Below the pieces are notes generated by a model, which ran no database searches, had not been told where the DNA came from, and saw only the letters and a program-made list of their open reading frames with translations. Position numbers and translations under genes: made by a program. This document shows positions 1 to 6,251 of a DNA stretch of 8,980 nt, one piece after another; positions within the stretch are counted from its first letter, which is position 1; each line of letters starts with the position of its first letter. Location of the stretch: contig DGEZ01000124.1 in assembly GCA_002391425.1 (NCBI GenBank), positions 1-8,980 of the forward strand. The letters run 5' to 3'. The stretch comes from Micrococcales bacterium UBA3913 (lineage in GTDB: Bacteria > Actinomycetota > Actinomycetes > Actinomycetales > Microbacteriaceae).

Positions 1-19
1 AGATGTGTATAAGAGACAG
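1..19 (+). other. Nextera/Tn5 mosaic-end sequencing adapter (artefact)
   Basis: The first 19 bases, AGATGTGTATAAGAGACAG, are exactly the Tn5 mosaic-end sequence used in Nextera tagmentation libraries. The inverted counterpart is at the other end of the window. This is untrimmed library sequence, not part of the genome; native DNA begins at 20. Open frames reading through it are artefacts. Confidence 0.97.
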
Positions 20-660
20 GTTTTGGCGCAGTCCTCTTCGACAACGATGGCACCTTGGTCGACTCTATTGCCGCGGTCGAGGCGTGCTGGCAGCAATGGG
101 CACGCGAGTATGGTGTCAACCCCGCACATATCACGAATTTGCACGGTCAACCCTCCGATGTCCTCGTGGCGGGCCTGGTGTCTGCGGACCGATTCCCCGC
201 CGCTGCCGCCCGGATCCGTCAGCTGGAGCTGGAAGCCTCCTACCCGGTTCGAGTACTGCCCGGTGCCGTTGCTGCACTCCAGGCCACCGCGGGGAGGAAT
301 GCGATAGTCACCTCGGCCACGCGGGCGCTTTTCCAGCACCGTATCGAACAGACCGGGCTGCCAGCTCCACAACTCGCCGTCACCTCGGACGATGTGACCC
401 GGGGCAAGCCTGACCCGGAACCGTACCTGGTGGCTGCCTCCCGGCTCGGCTACGCTCCCGAAGAATGCCTCGTCGTGGAGGATGCCCCCGCGGGCGTTCG
501 TGCGGGTCACGCTGCAGGTTCTGCCGTGTTAGGCATCGACTCGGCGCCGGACCGCAGCATGCAGGGTGAGCCGCTACGTGCCGATGCCGTCGTGCCGGAC
601 TTGTCCTTCGTACGGTTCACTCTGCACGGAGGTGCCATCCGAGTGGAGGTCGCGTCGTGA
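20..660 (+). CDS. HAD-superfamily hydrolase (subfamily IA phosphatase), 5'-partial
   Basis: A Mg2+-dependent phosphomonoesterase of the haloacid dehalogenase superfamily, probably cytosolic and acting on a small phosphorylated metabolite such as a sugar phosphate. The frame runs into the adapter at 19/20, so the true start is lost; the first full codon is at 22. Counting from there (212 residues), motif I is FDNDGTLVDS with nucleophile D7 and acid/base D9, motif II is the T97/S98 stretch in IVTSATR, motif III is K129 in GKPDPEPY, and motif IV is E153-D154 in VVEDAPAGV. The alpha-helical cap lies between motifs I and II, as in subfamily IA (beta-phosphoglucomutase, YfbT/HxpA-like sugar phosphatases). 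Because motif I normally lies near the N-terminus, perhaps 5-15 residues are missing. The TTG at 55 lies after motif I and cannot be the start. The stop overlaps the next gene's GTG (GTGA, 657-660), so the two are probably translationally coupled. Substrate cannot be told from sequence. Confidence 0.9.
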
Positions 661-1583
661 TTGTTGTTGCCGTGCCCGACGAGCGGACACGTCAGGCGCT
701 GGAACCAGCTCCTGAGGGTGTGCGCGTCGTCGTCTGGGATCTGTACCATCCGCCGGCAGGGGCCGAGCTGGACGAGGTCAACGTGGTTCTGGTTCCGCAT
801 TACCAGTTGGACAGGAAGCCGTTCGAACAGTTCCGCCACATGCCCGCTCTGCGCATGATTCAGTTGCCCAGTGCCGGGTTCGATCACCTGCTGCGCTACC
901 TGCCCGAGGGCGTGGCGTTGTGCAATGGCCGGGGCATCCACAGTGAGGAAACCGCGGAGCTTGCTGTCGGTCTCCTTCTCGCCTCGTGTCGGGGAATCGG
1001 AGAGTCGGCGGTGCACACCGCGACGGATCACCTCTGGGCACCCCGGTTGCGATCCTCTGTTTTTCGCAGCCGGGTGCTCGTGGTGGGCTTCGGGTCGGTG
1101 GGCGTCGAGATCGCCCGTCGCCTCCAGGCCTTCGGGGCTCATGTGGAGGCCGTGGCTCGGCACCCCCGGGAGCAGGACGGGGTAACGGTTCACGATATGG
1201 ATGCGCTGCCGCGGCTCCTGCCCGAGGTCGACACGGTTGTGCTCATTGTGCCCTTGGATGCGTCCACCCGTCACCTGGTGGATGCGCAGTTCCTGTCCCG
1301 CATGAAAGACGGCGCGCTTCTGGTGAATGTTGCGCGCGGACCGGTCGTGGATACGGAAGCGCTCCGCGCCGAGCTCAACTCGGGCAGGCTGCGGGCGGCC
1401 CTGGATGTCACGGACCCCGAGCCGCTGCCTCCGGAACATCCCCTGTGGGATGCTCCGAATCTGATCATCACCCCTCATGAGGGTGGCAACACGACGGCGA
1501 CCTTCGTCAAGACGGTCGAGCTCATGCGGGAGCAGCTGCGCCGCCTCTCGACGGGCGAGTCGGCGATGAATCGTGTGATCTGA
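657..1583 (+). CDS. D-isomer-specific 2-hydroxyacid dehydrogenase, NAD(P)-dependent
   Basis: Interconverts a 2-oxoacid and its D-2-hydroxyacid using NAD(H) or NADP(H); 308 aa, slightly short but normal for the family. The Rossmann domain carries the dinucleotide motif GFGSVG at residues 144-149. The catalytic triad is visible: R227 in NVARGPVVD, E255 in DPEPLPPEHP, and H274 in ITPHEGG. The usual residue after the catalytic His is hydrophobic or Thr, so Glu at 275 is unusual. The GTG start at 657 overlaps the TGA of the upstream phosphatase and is preceded by a good Shine-Dalgarno, GGAGGT, at 645-650, which fixes the start. Coupling with a phosphatase suggests a shared metabolite route, but whether that is glyoxylate/hydroxypyruvate reduction, serine-type metabolism or another 2-oxoacid cannot be told here. 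The gene is followed by 145 nt without a gene and no convincing terminator. Confidence 0.92.
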   Translation: MIVVAVPDERTRQALEPAPEGVRVVVWDLYHPPAGAELDEVNVVLVPHYQLDRKPFEQFRHMPALRMIQLPSAGFDHLLRYLPEGVALCNGRGIHSEETAELAVGLLLASCRGIGESAVHTATDHLWAPRLRSSVFRSRVLVVGFGSVGVEIARRLQAFGAHVEAVARHPREQDGVTVHDMDALPRLLPEVDTVVLIVPLDASTRHLVDAQFLSRMKDGALLVNVARGPVVDTEALRAELNSGRLRAALDVTDPEPLPPEHPLWDAPNLIITPHEGGNTTATFVKTVELMREQLRRLSTGESAMNRVI

Positions 1584-1695
1584 CGCGGGTGATTCCCGGG
1601 GCGCTCTCCGTGTTGCGTGTGACGGGGGGTACGCCGGGTGCGACGGGTTGGTGAGTGTTCGCTGAGAATATCGTCGTTCTTCTCCCCCATGTGAT

Positions 1696-1715
1696 GTGAG
1701 TGAGCGCTCACTCAC
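1696..1715. promoter_or_regulatory. Perfect 20-bp palindrome, likely TetR-family operator
   Basis: GTGAGTGAGCGCTCACTCAC is a perfect inverted repeat with its centre between 1705 and 1706 and no mismatches. TetR-family repressors bind such palindromes as dimers, and cores like TGAGCGCTCA are common among their operators. It lies immediately upstream of a -10-like element (1717-1722) and just ahead of a tetR-family gene, so autorepression of the tetR-ABC-ABC operon is the natural reading. That this repressor binds here is inference. Confidence 0.75.
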
Positions 1716-1716
1716 T

Positions 1717-1722
1717 TATGAT
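1717..1722 (+). promoter_or_regulatory. Probable -10 element of the tetR-exporter operon
   Basis: TATGAT matches the sigma70/SigA -10 consensus at five of six positions and lies one base after the palindrome. No good -35 is visible at the usual distance (about 1692-1699 reads TGATGTGA), as is common in high-GC actinobacteria. The operator would fill the -35/-10 spacer, so a bound repressor would exclude RNA polymerase. Transcription would be expected to start at about 1728-1730. Confidence 0.45.
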
Positions 1723-1728
1723 GTTCGG

Positions 1729-2346
1729 GTGCGAGAGAAAAAAGTGCGGCGGGCATCCCCCATGGCCCCCAATCTGAGGCAGCAGGCGATCATAGAAGCG
1801 GTCACGCCACTGCTGTTGGAACGCGGGTCCGAGGCAACCTCGCGCGAGTTGGCCCAGGCCGCCGGTATCGCGGAGGGCACCCTGTTCCGGGCATTCGAAA
1901 GCAAGGACGAACTCATCCATGCTGTGCTGGTTGCGTATGTCGACGTGGAGCGACTGACGCGTCGGATGCAGGACGTATCTGCTTCGGCTCAGCTCGAGGA
2001 AACCCTGGAACACATCATCGCCGTGCTGACCGAGCATATCCGCGGGATCTTCGCGATCTCCTCGGCGCTTAAGGCCTCACCACGGCACGCCGGGCGACCT
2101 CCGCACCAGCACGAGCGCTCCAGAATGATCCAGCAGATTACCTCCGCCATCGAATCCACGCTGCGTCCATTCGCCGCAGAACTCGAGGTAGGTACCTATC
2201 AGGCTGCTCGCTTCGTCCGCGGCGTGTGCTTCAGTGCCACCTTCGCACATGACGAGGAAGCCGAGCCCGCGCTCACGCCCAGCGAACTCGCGGGACTCGT
2301 CGTGCACGGGATCACCCGGCGCCCGCCTAACTCCTCCACCGCCTGA
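1729..2346 (+). CDS. TetR/AcrR-family transcriptional regulator
   Basis: A cytosolic ligand-responsive DNA-binding repressor, 205 aa from the chosen start, which is normal for the family. The N-terminal helix-turn-helix is at about residues 36-56 (ATSRELAQAAGIAEGTLFRAF), with the recognition helix around IAEGTLFRAF and then the typical ESKDELIHAVL helix. The C-terminal part is helical and variable, as expected for a ligand-binding and dimerisation domain, so the inducer cannot be predicted. The start is uncertain. GTG 1729 coincides with the expected transcription start (leaderless translation); GTG 1744 and ATG 1762 are in frame and also possible, and none has a good Shine-Dalgarno. GTG 1696 lies inside the operator and upstream of the -10, so it is unlikely. 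The gene is 49 nt ahead of a drug-type ABC exporter pair on the same strand, and it probably represses itself and the exporter. Confidence 0.9.
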   Translation: MREKKVRRASPMAPNLRQQAIIEAVTPLLLERGSEATSRELAQAAGIAEGTLFRAFESKDELIHAVLVAYVDVERLTRRMQDVSASAQLEETLEHIIAVLTEHIRGIFAISSALKASPRHAGRPPHQHERSRMIQQITSAIESTLRPFAAELEVGTYQAARFVRGVCFSATFAHDEEAEPALTPSELAGLVVHGITRRPPNSSTA

Positions 2347-2395
2347 CTTCGGGTATCGCACCCCATGCAACCCCCTTCACACACTTAGGAGAACA

Positions 2396-4135
2396 ATGCT
2401 TGCACAGCTCCTCTCTCGCTACCTGAGGCCCTACTGGCCCCTCTTGGTGGGAGTATTCGTCTTTCAGCTCATGCAGTCGATCGCCTCCCTGTACCTGCCC
2501 ACGCTCAACGCCGACATCATCGACAACGGCGTGATCGTGGGAGACACCGGGTACATCCTGCGCGAGGGCGGCATCATGCTGGCGGTGAGTCTGGGCCAGA
2601 TCACCTGCTCGATCATCGCCGTGTACTTCGGTGCGCGCGTCGGGATGAGCGTCGGTCGCGATATGCGGCGCGACGTCTTCACCCGGGTGGGCGAGTACTC
2701 AGAGCAGGAGGTGGGTCACTTCGGCGCGGCCTCGCTGATCACCCGCAATGGCAACGATGTACAACAGGTTCAGATGCTCATCGTGATGGCGGCGAACCTT
2801 CTCGTGATGGCCCCGATCATCGGCATCGGCGGTGTGATCATGGCGATCCAGCAGGAGGCGCAGCTGGCCTGGCTGATCGCCGTTGCCGTGCCCGTGCTGC
2901 TGGTCGCCGTGAGCATCCTGGTCGGGTTCATGGTCCCGCAATTCCGCAAAATGCAAGGCAGAATCGACGCGGTGAACCGGGTGCTTCGGGAACAGCTCAC
3001 CGGGATTCGCGTCATCCGCGCGTTCGTGCGCGAGCGAACCGAGCGGGAGCGGTTTGAACGGGCCAACGACGAACTCACCGACGTCTCCATGAAGGCCGGG
3101 CGCATTTTCGCCCTCGCCTTCCCGATCGTCATGATGGTGATGAACCTCTCCTCCATCGCCGTGATCTGGTTCGGAGCCTTCCTCATCGACGAGGGCAGCA
3201 TGGAGATCGGCTCGCTGACGGCCTTTATCTCGTACCTCATCCAGATCCTCATGTCGATCATGATGGCCACCTTCATGACGATGACCATCCCGCGGGCGTC
3301 GGTGTCGGCCGAACGCATCAGCGAGGTGCTCGCCACCGAGTCGAGTGTGCGCCTGCCTGAGCATCCCCGGACCGATATCGACCCGAGCAAGGGATTCGAG
3401 CTGGAGGACGTCAGTTTCCAGTACCCGGGTGCTGAGAAGCCAGTGCTCGCGGATATCAGCTTCCGTGCGCTGCCGGGCACGACCACGGCGATCGTGGGAA
3501 GCACGGGCGCGGGCAAGACGACGCTCATCAGCCTGCTGCCTCGCCTGTTCGACGTCACCGGGGGCGTCGTGCGCTATGGCGGTGTGGATGTGCGCGAACT
3601 CGACCCGGACGTGCTGTGGCGCGGTATCGGGCTGGTGCCCCAGAAACCGTACCTGTTCTCGGGAACGGTCGCTGACAACCTGCGCTTCGGGAAACCAGAC
3701 GCCTCCGACGAGGAGCTCTGGCAAGCCCTCGAGACCGCGCAAGCGAAGGAATTCGTCGCGGAGATGCCAGCTGGGCTCGAGACGGAGGTCGCGCAGGGGG
3801 GCACCACCGTGTCGGGCGGACAGCGGCAGCGGCTCGCTATCGCGCGTGCGCTGGTCAAGCACCCGCCCATCCTCGTGTTCGATGACGCCTTCTCCGCACT
3901 CGATGTGAGCACGGATGCGCGGCTGCGCGCGGCGCTCGATACGGATGCGAAAAATGCGACCAGGATCGTGGTGGCACAGCGTGTGTCCACCGTTATTGAT
4001 GCCGATAACATCCTCGTCCTTGACGATGGGCGAATCGTCGCGCAGGGAACGCATGAACAGCTCCTGCGAGAGTCCACGACGTATCAGGAGATTGTGAATT
4101 CCCAACTCTCCGTACTGGCAGGAGGTGCCGAATGA
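2396..4135 (+). CDS. ABC exporter half-transporter with degenerate ATP site (BmrC/YheI-like)
   Basis: One half of a heterodimeric membrane exporter with a transmembrane domain fused to a nucleotide-binding domain, 579 aa. About six membrane segments lie in residues 14-300 (for example 14-36, 58-80, 129-180, 235-295). The NBD has A-loop Y343, Walker A GSTGAGKT (368-375), Q-loop Q416, signature VSGGQ (472-476) and Walker B ILVFDD (492-497). The position of the catalytic Glu is Asp (D497, codon 3884-3886) and the H-loop His is Gln (Q528, codon 3977-3979), so its own Walker A/B site should hydrolyse ATP poorly. This is a known pattern in heterodimeric exporters such as BmrCD and LmrCD. The start ATG at 2396 follows AGGAG (2387-2391); earlier in-frame starts would overlap tetR. 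The stop overlaps the partner gene's start at ATGA (4132-4135), which favours balanced synthesis. The substrate is unknown; the TetR context suggests drug or toxic-compound efflux. Confidence 0.93.
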   Translation: MLAQLLSRYLRPYWPLLVGVFVFQLMQSIASLYLPTLNADIIDNGVIVGDTGYILREGGIMLAVSLGQITCSIIAVYFGARVGMSVGRDMRRDVFTRVGEYSEQEVGHFGAASLITRNGNDVQQVQMLIVMAANLLVMAPIIGIGGVIMAIQQEAQLAWLIAVAVPVLLVAVSILVGFMVPQFRKMQGRIDAVNRVLREQLTGIRVIRAFVRERTERERFERANDELTDVSMKAGRIFALAFPIVMMVMNLSSIAVIWFGAFLIDEGSMEIGSLTAFISYLIQILMSIMMATFMTMTIPRASVSAERISEVLATESSVRLPEHPRTDIDPSKGFELEDVSFQYPGAEKPVLADISFRALPGTTTAIVGSTGAGKTTLISLLPRLFDVTGGVVRYGGVDVRELDPDVLWRGIGLVPQKPYLFSGTVADNLRFGKPDASDEELWQALETAQAKEFVAEMPAGLETEVAQGGTTVSGGQRQRLAIARALVKHPPILVFDDAFSALDVSTDARLRAALDTDAKNATRIVVAQRVSTVIDADNILVLDDGRIVAQGTHEQLLRESTTYQEIVNSQLSVLAGGAE

Positions 4136-6123
4136 GTGAGGCAAAGGCAACGACGGCATCTCCCCGGTCGGCGAACGGTCCCGGGCATGGTCCCGGCCCG
4201 GGTCCCATGGGCATGGCCATCCCGACGGAGAAGGCCTCGGCATTCTGGCCATCGTTCATGCGTTTCGCCCGGCGTTTGAAGGGCGAAAGCTGGTGGCTCC
4301 TGATCGTGCTGGTTTCAGGGGTCGTCTCCGTGGCGATGACCGTTGCGGGCCCGAAGATGCTCGGTCGGGCGACGGACATCGTGATGGAGGGGTATATCTC
4401 ACGAATGCTCGTATCGAGCGGGATTCCCTCGACGCTGAGTCAGGACGAGGTCATCGAAACCCTGCGCTCCACCGGGCAGGGCCAGTTTGCCGATATGGTC
4501 AGTGGCGTCACGCTGGATCTCCAGAATCCGGGAATCGACTACACCGAACTGGGTCGCGCACTGATCCTGGTACTGGCCTTGTACCTGGGTGCGGCAGTGC
4601 TCGCCTGGATCCAGGCGTACGTGCTCAATGGCATCGTGCAGCGGTCCATGTACGGCCTCCGTCGGGACGTCGAAGAGAAGATACACCGGCTTCCGCTGCG
4701 ATACTTCGACTCGATGCCGCGCGGCGAGCTGCTCTCACGCGTCACGAATGACATCGACAACGTGTCGCAGACCCTGCAGCAGACCATGAGTCAGCTGCTG
4801 ACCTCCGTGCTCACCCTGGTCGGTGTGCTCGCGATGATGGTGTCGATATCTCCGGTGCTCGCGCTTGTCGCGATCGTGGCCATCCCCCTGTCCCTCGTGG
4901 TCACCGGCCTGATCGCCAGCCGTTCGAAGAAACTCTTCACCGCGCAGTGGGCGGAAACCGGCGAGCTCAACGCGCAGATCGAGGAAGCGTTCACCGGCCA
5001 CGCACTCGTGAAGGTGTTCGGACGCCAGAAAGAGGTCAGCGCACGGTTCGCCCAGACGAACGACAAGCTATACTCGTCCAGTTTCGGGGCGCAGTTCATC
5101 TCCGGGATCATCATGCCAGCGCTCATGTTTGTTGGGAACCTGGTCTACGTGGCGGTCGCTGTCATCGGAGGTCTCTTCGTGGCGAATGGCTCACTCACTA
5201 TCGGCGGTGTGCAAGCGTTCATCCAGTACTCGCGGCAGTTCACCCAGCCGTTGTCCCAACTCGGATCGATGGCGAATCTGCTGCAATCCGGAGTGGCCTC
5301 CAGCGAACGGGTGTTCCAGCTCCTGGACGCGGAGGAGCAGTCTCCGGACCCTGTCGATCCGGTCACCCCAGAAACTGATCGCGGCGAGTTGCGCTTCACG
5401 GAGGTCTCCTTCCGGTACGACCCGGAAACCCCGTTGATCGACGGTCTCTCACTGGAGGCTCGTCCAGGCCACACGATCGCTATCGTGGGTCCGACCGGAG
5501 CGGGCAAGACCACCCTGGTGAATCTCATCATGCGGTTCTACGAGATCGACTCGGGGGCCATCCTGCTCGACGGTGTGAATACGCAGCAGATGTCTCGGGA
5601 TGACCTGCGCGGCCGCACGGGCATGGTGCTGCAGGACACGTGGCTGTTTCGCGGCACCATTCGGGACAACATCGCCTATGGTCGTGACGGGGCCACGGAG
5701 CAGGAGATCATCGAGGCCGCACAGGCGACCTACGTGGATCGCTTCGTGAGGACGCTTCCTGACGGGTACGATACCGTCCTTGACGACGAAGCCTCCAATA
5801 TCAGCGCGGGGCAACGCCAGTTGATCACGATTGCGCGCGCCTTCCTGGCCAAGCCCAGCGTCTTGATTCTGGATGAGGCGACCAGCTCGGTGGACACGCG
5901 GACGGAGGCGCTCCTCCAGAAGGCGATGACAGCGTTGCGTCGGGATCGCACGAGTTTCGTGATCGCACACCGCCTCTCGACGATCCGCGATGCCGACCTG
6001 ATCCTGGTGATGGAACACGGCAGCATCGTGGAGCAGGGTAATCACGATGAGCTCCTGCAGGCCCAGGGCGCGTACTGGCGACTCTACAACTCACAGTTCA
6101 GTGCCGCCGATACGGAGGAATGA
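4132..6123 (+). CDS. ABC exporter half-transporter with competent ATP site (BmrD/YheH-like)
   Basis: The second half of the heterodimeric exporter, a TMD-NBD fusion of 663 aa. The start at 4132 overlaps the upstream stop and has GGAGGT at 4121-4126. An N-terminal Gly/Pro/Met-rich cytosolic leader (about residues 15-31) ends in a PTEKA motif, as I recall for the long subunits of this subfamily. The first membrane segment (about 55-75) is separated from the second (about 142-165) by a roughly 65-residue insert, presumably extracellular, which explains much of the extra length over the partner. The NBD has A-loop Y429, Walker A GPTGAGKT (453-460), Q-loop Q501, Walker B VLILDE with catalytic E582, and H-loop H613, all canonical. 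The signature is ISAGQ (557-561) instead of LSGGQ. Its own Walker site pairs with the partner's intact VSGGQ, giving one competent site, while ISAGQ pairs with the partner's degenerate Walker site. Substrate unknown. Confidence 0.93.
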   Translation: MSEAKATTASPRSANGPGHGPGPGPMGMAIPTEKASAFWPSFMRFARRLKGESWWLLIVLVSGVVSVAMTVAGPKMLGRATDIVMEGYISRMLVSSGIPSTLSQDEVIETLRSTGQGQFADMVSGVTLDLQNPGIDYTELGRALILVLALYLGAAVLAWIQAYVLNGIVQRSMYGLRRDVEEKIHRLPLRYFDSMPRGELLSRVTNDIDNVSQTLQQTMSQLLTSVLTLVGVLAMMVSISPVLALVAIVAIPLSLVVTGLIASRSKKLFTAQWAETGELNAQIEEAFTGHALVKVFGRQKEVSARFAQTNDKLYSSSFGAQFISGIIMPALMFVGNLVYVAVAVIGGLFVANGSLTIGGVQAFIQYSRQFTQPLSQLGSMANLLQSGVASSERVFQLLDAEEQSPDPVDPVTPETDRGELRFTEVSFRYDPETPLIDGLSLEARPGHTIAIVGPTGAGKTTLVNLIMRFYEIDSGAILLDGVNTQQMSRDDLRGRTGMVLQDTWLFRGTIRDNIAYGRDGATEQEIIEAAQATYVDRFVRTLPDGYDTVLDDEASNISAGQRQLITIARAFLAKPSVLILDEATSSVDTRTEALLQKAMTALRRDRTSFVIAHRLSTIRDADLILVMEHGSIVEQGNHDELLQAQGAYWRLYNSQFSAADTEE

Positions 6124-6207
6124 GCGATAGCAACGAGAACGCGATCTCGCGCACGGATGCTTTGAAGGTTAGCGCGTAGAAGATCCGGGTGCGCGAGCTT
6201 GCCCCGC

Positions 6208-6213
6208 TATACT
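6208..6213 (+). promoter_or_regulatory. Possible -10 element for the glycosyltransferase pair
   Basis: TATACT matches the -10 consensus at five of six positions and stands out in the 128-nt GC-rich gap between the exporter and the first glycosyltransferase. Transcription would start near 6220, giving a leader of about 32 nt that contains AAGGAG at 6235-6240. No convincing -35 is visible (6185-6190 reads CCGGGT), so this rests on the -10 and its position only. Read-through from the exporter operon is an alternative. Confidence 0.3.
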
Positions 6214-6251
6214 TTGGCGAGCCAACGGCTTCCGAAGGAGACAAAAGCACT

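Noticed and set aside
1586..1598. CGGG-TGATT-CCCG hairpin just after the dehydrogenase stop as a terminator.
   Set aside because: Only a 4-bp stem with no T tract.
507..1715. Long open frame on the minus strand antisense to the phosphatase/dehydrogenase pair.
   Set aside because: It mirrors strong + strand genes with recognised catalytic motifs; high GC content suppresses stops on the opposite strand, and its translation has no recognisable domain.
4185..4220. Short GGTCCCGGGC-type DNA repeats near the start of the second ABC gene.
   Set aside because: They encode the Gly/Pro-rich leader of the protein; this is coding low complexity rather than a separate repeat element.
2699..4252. Minus-strand open frame of more than 500 codons across the first ABC subunit.
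   Set aside because: A shadow of the exporter gene, with a His/Arg/Asp-rich composition typical of antisense translation in GC-rich DNA.
5189..5199. GCTCACTCACT inside the second ABC gene, identical to part of the operator's right half.
   Set aside because: A single half-site with no partner inverted repeat, inside coding sequence; most likely chance codon use.
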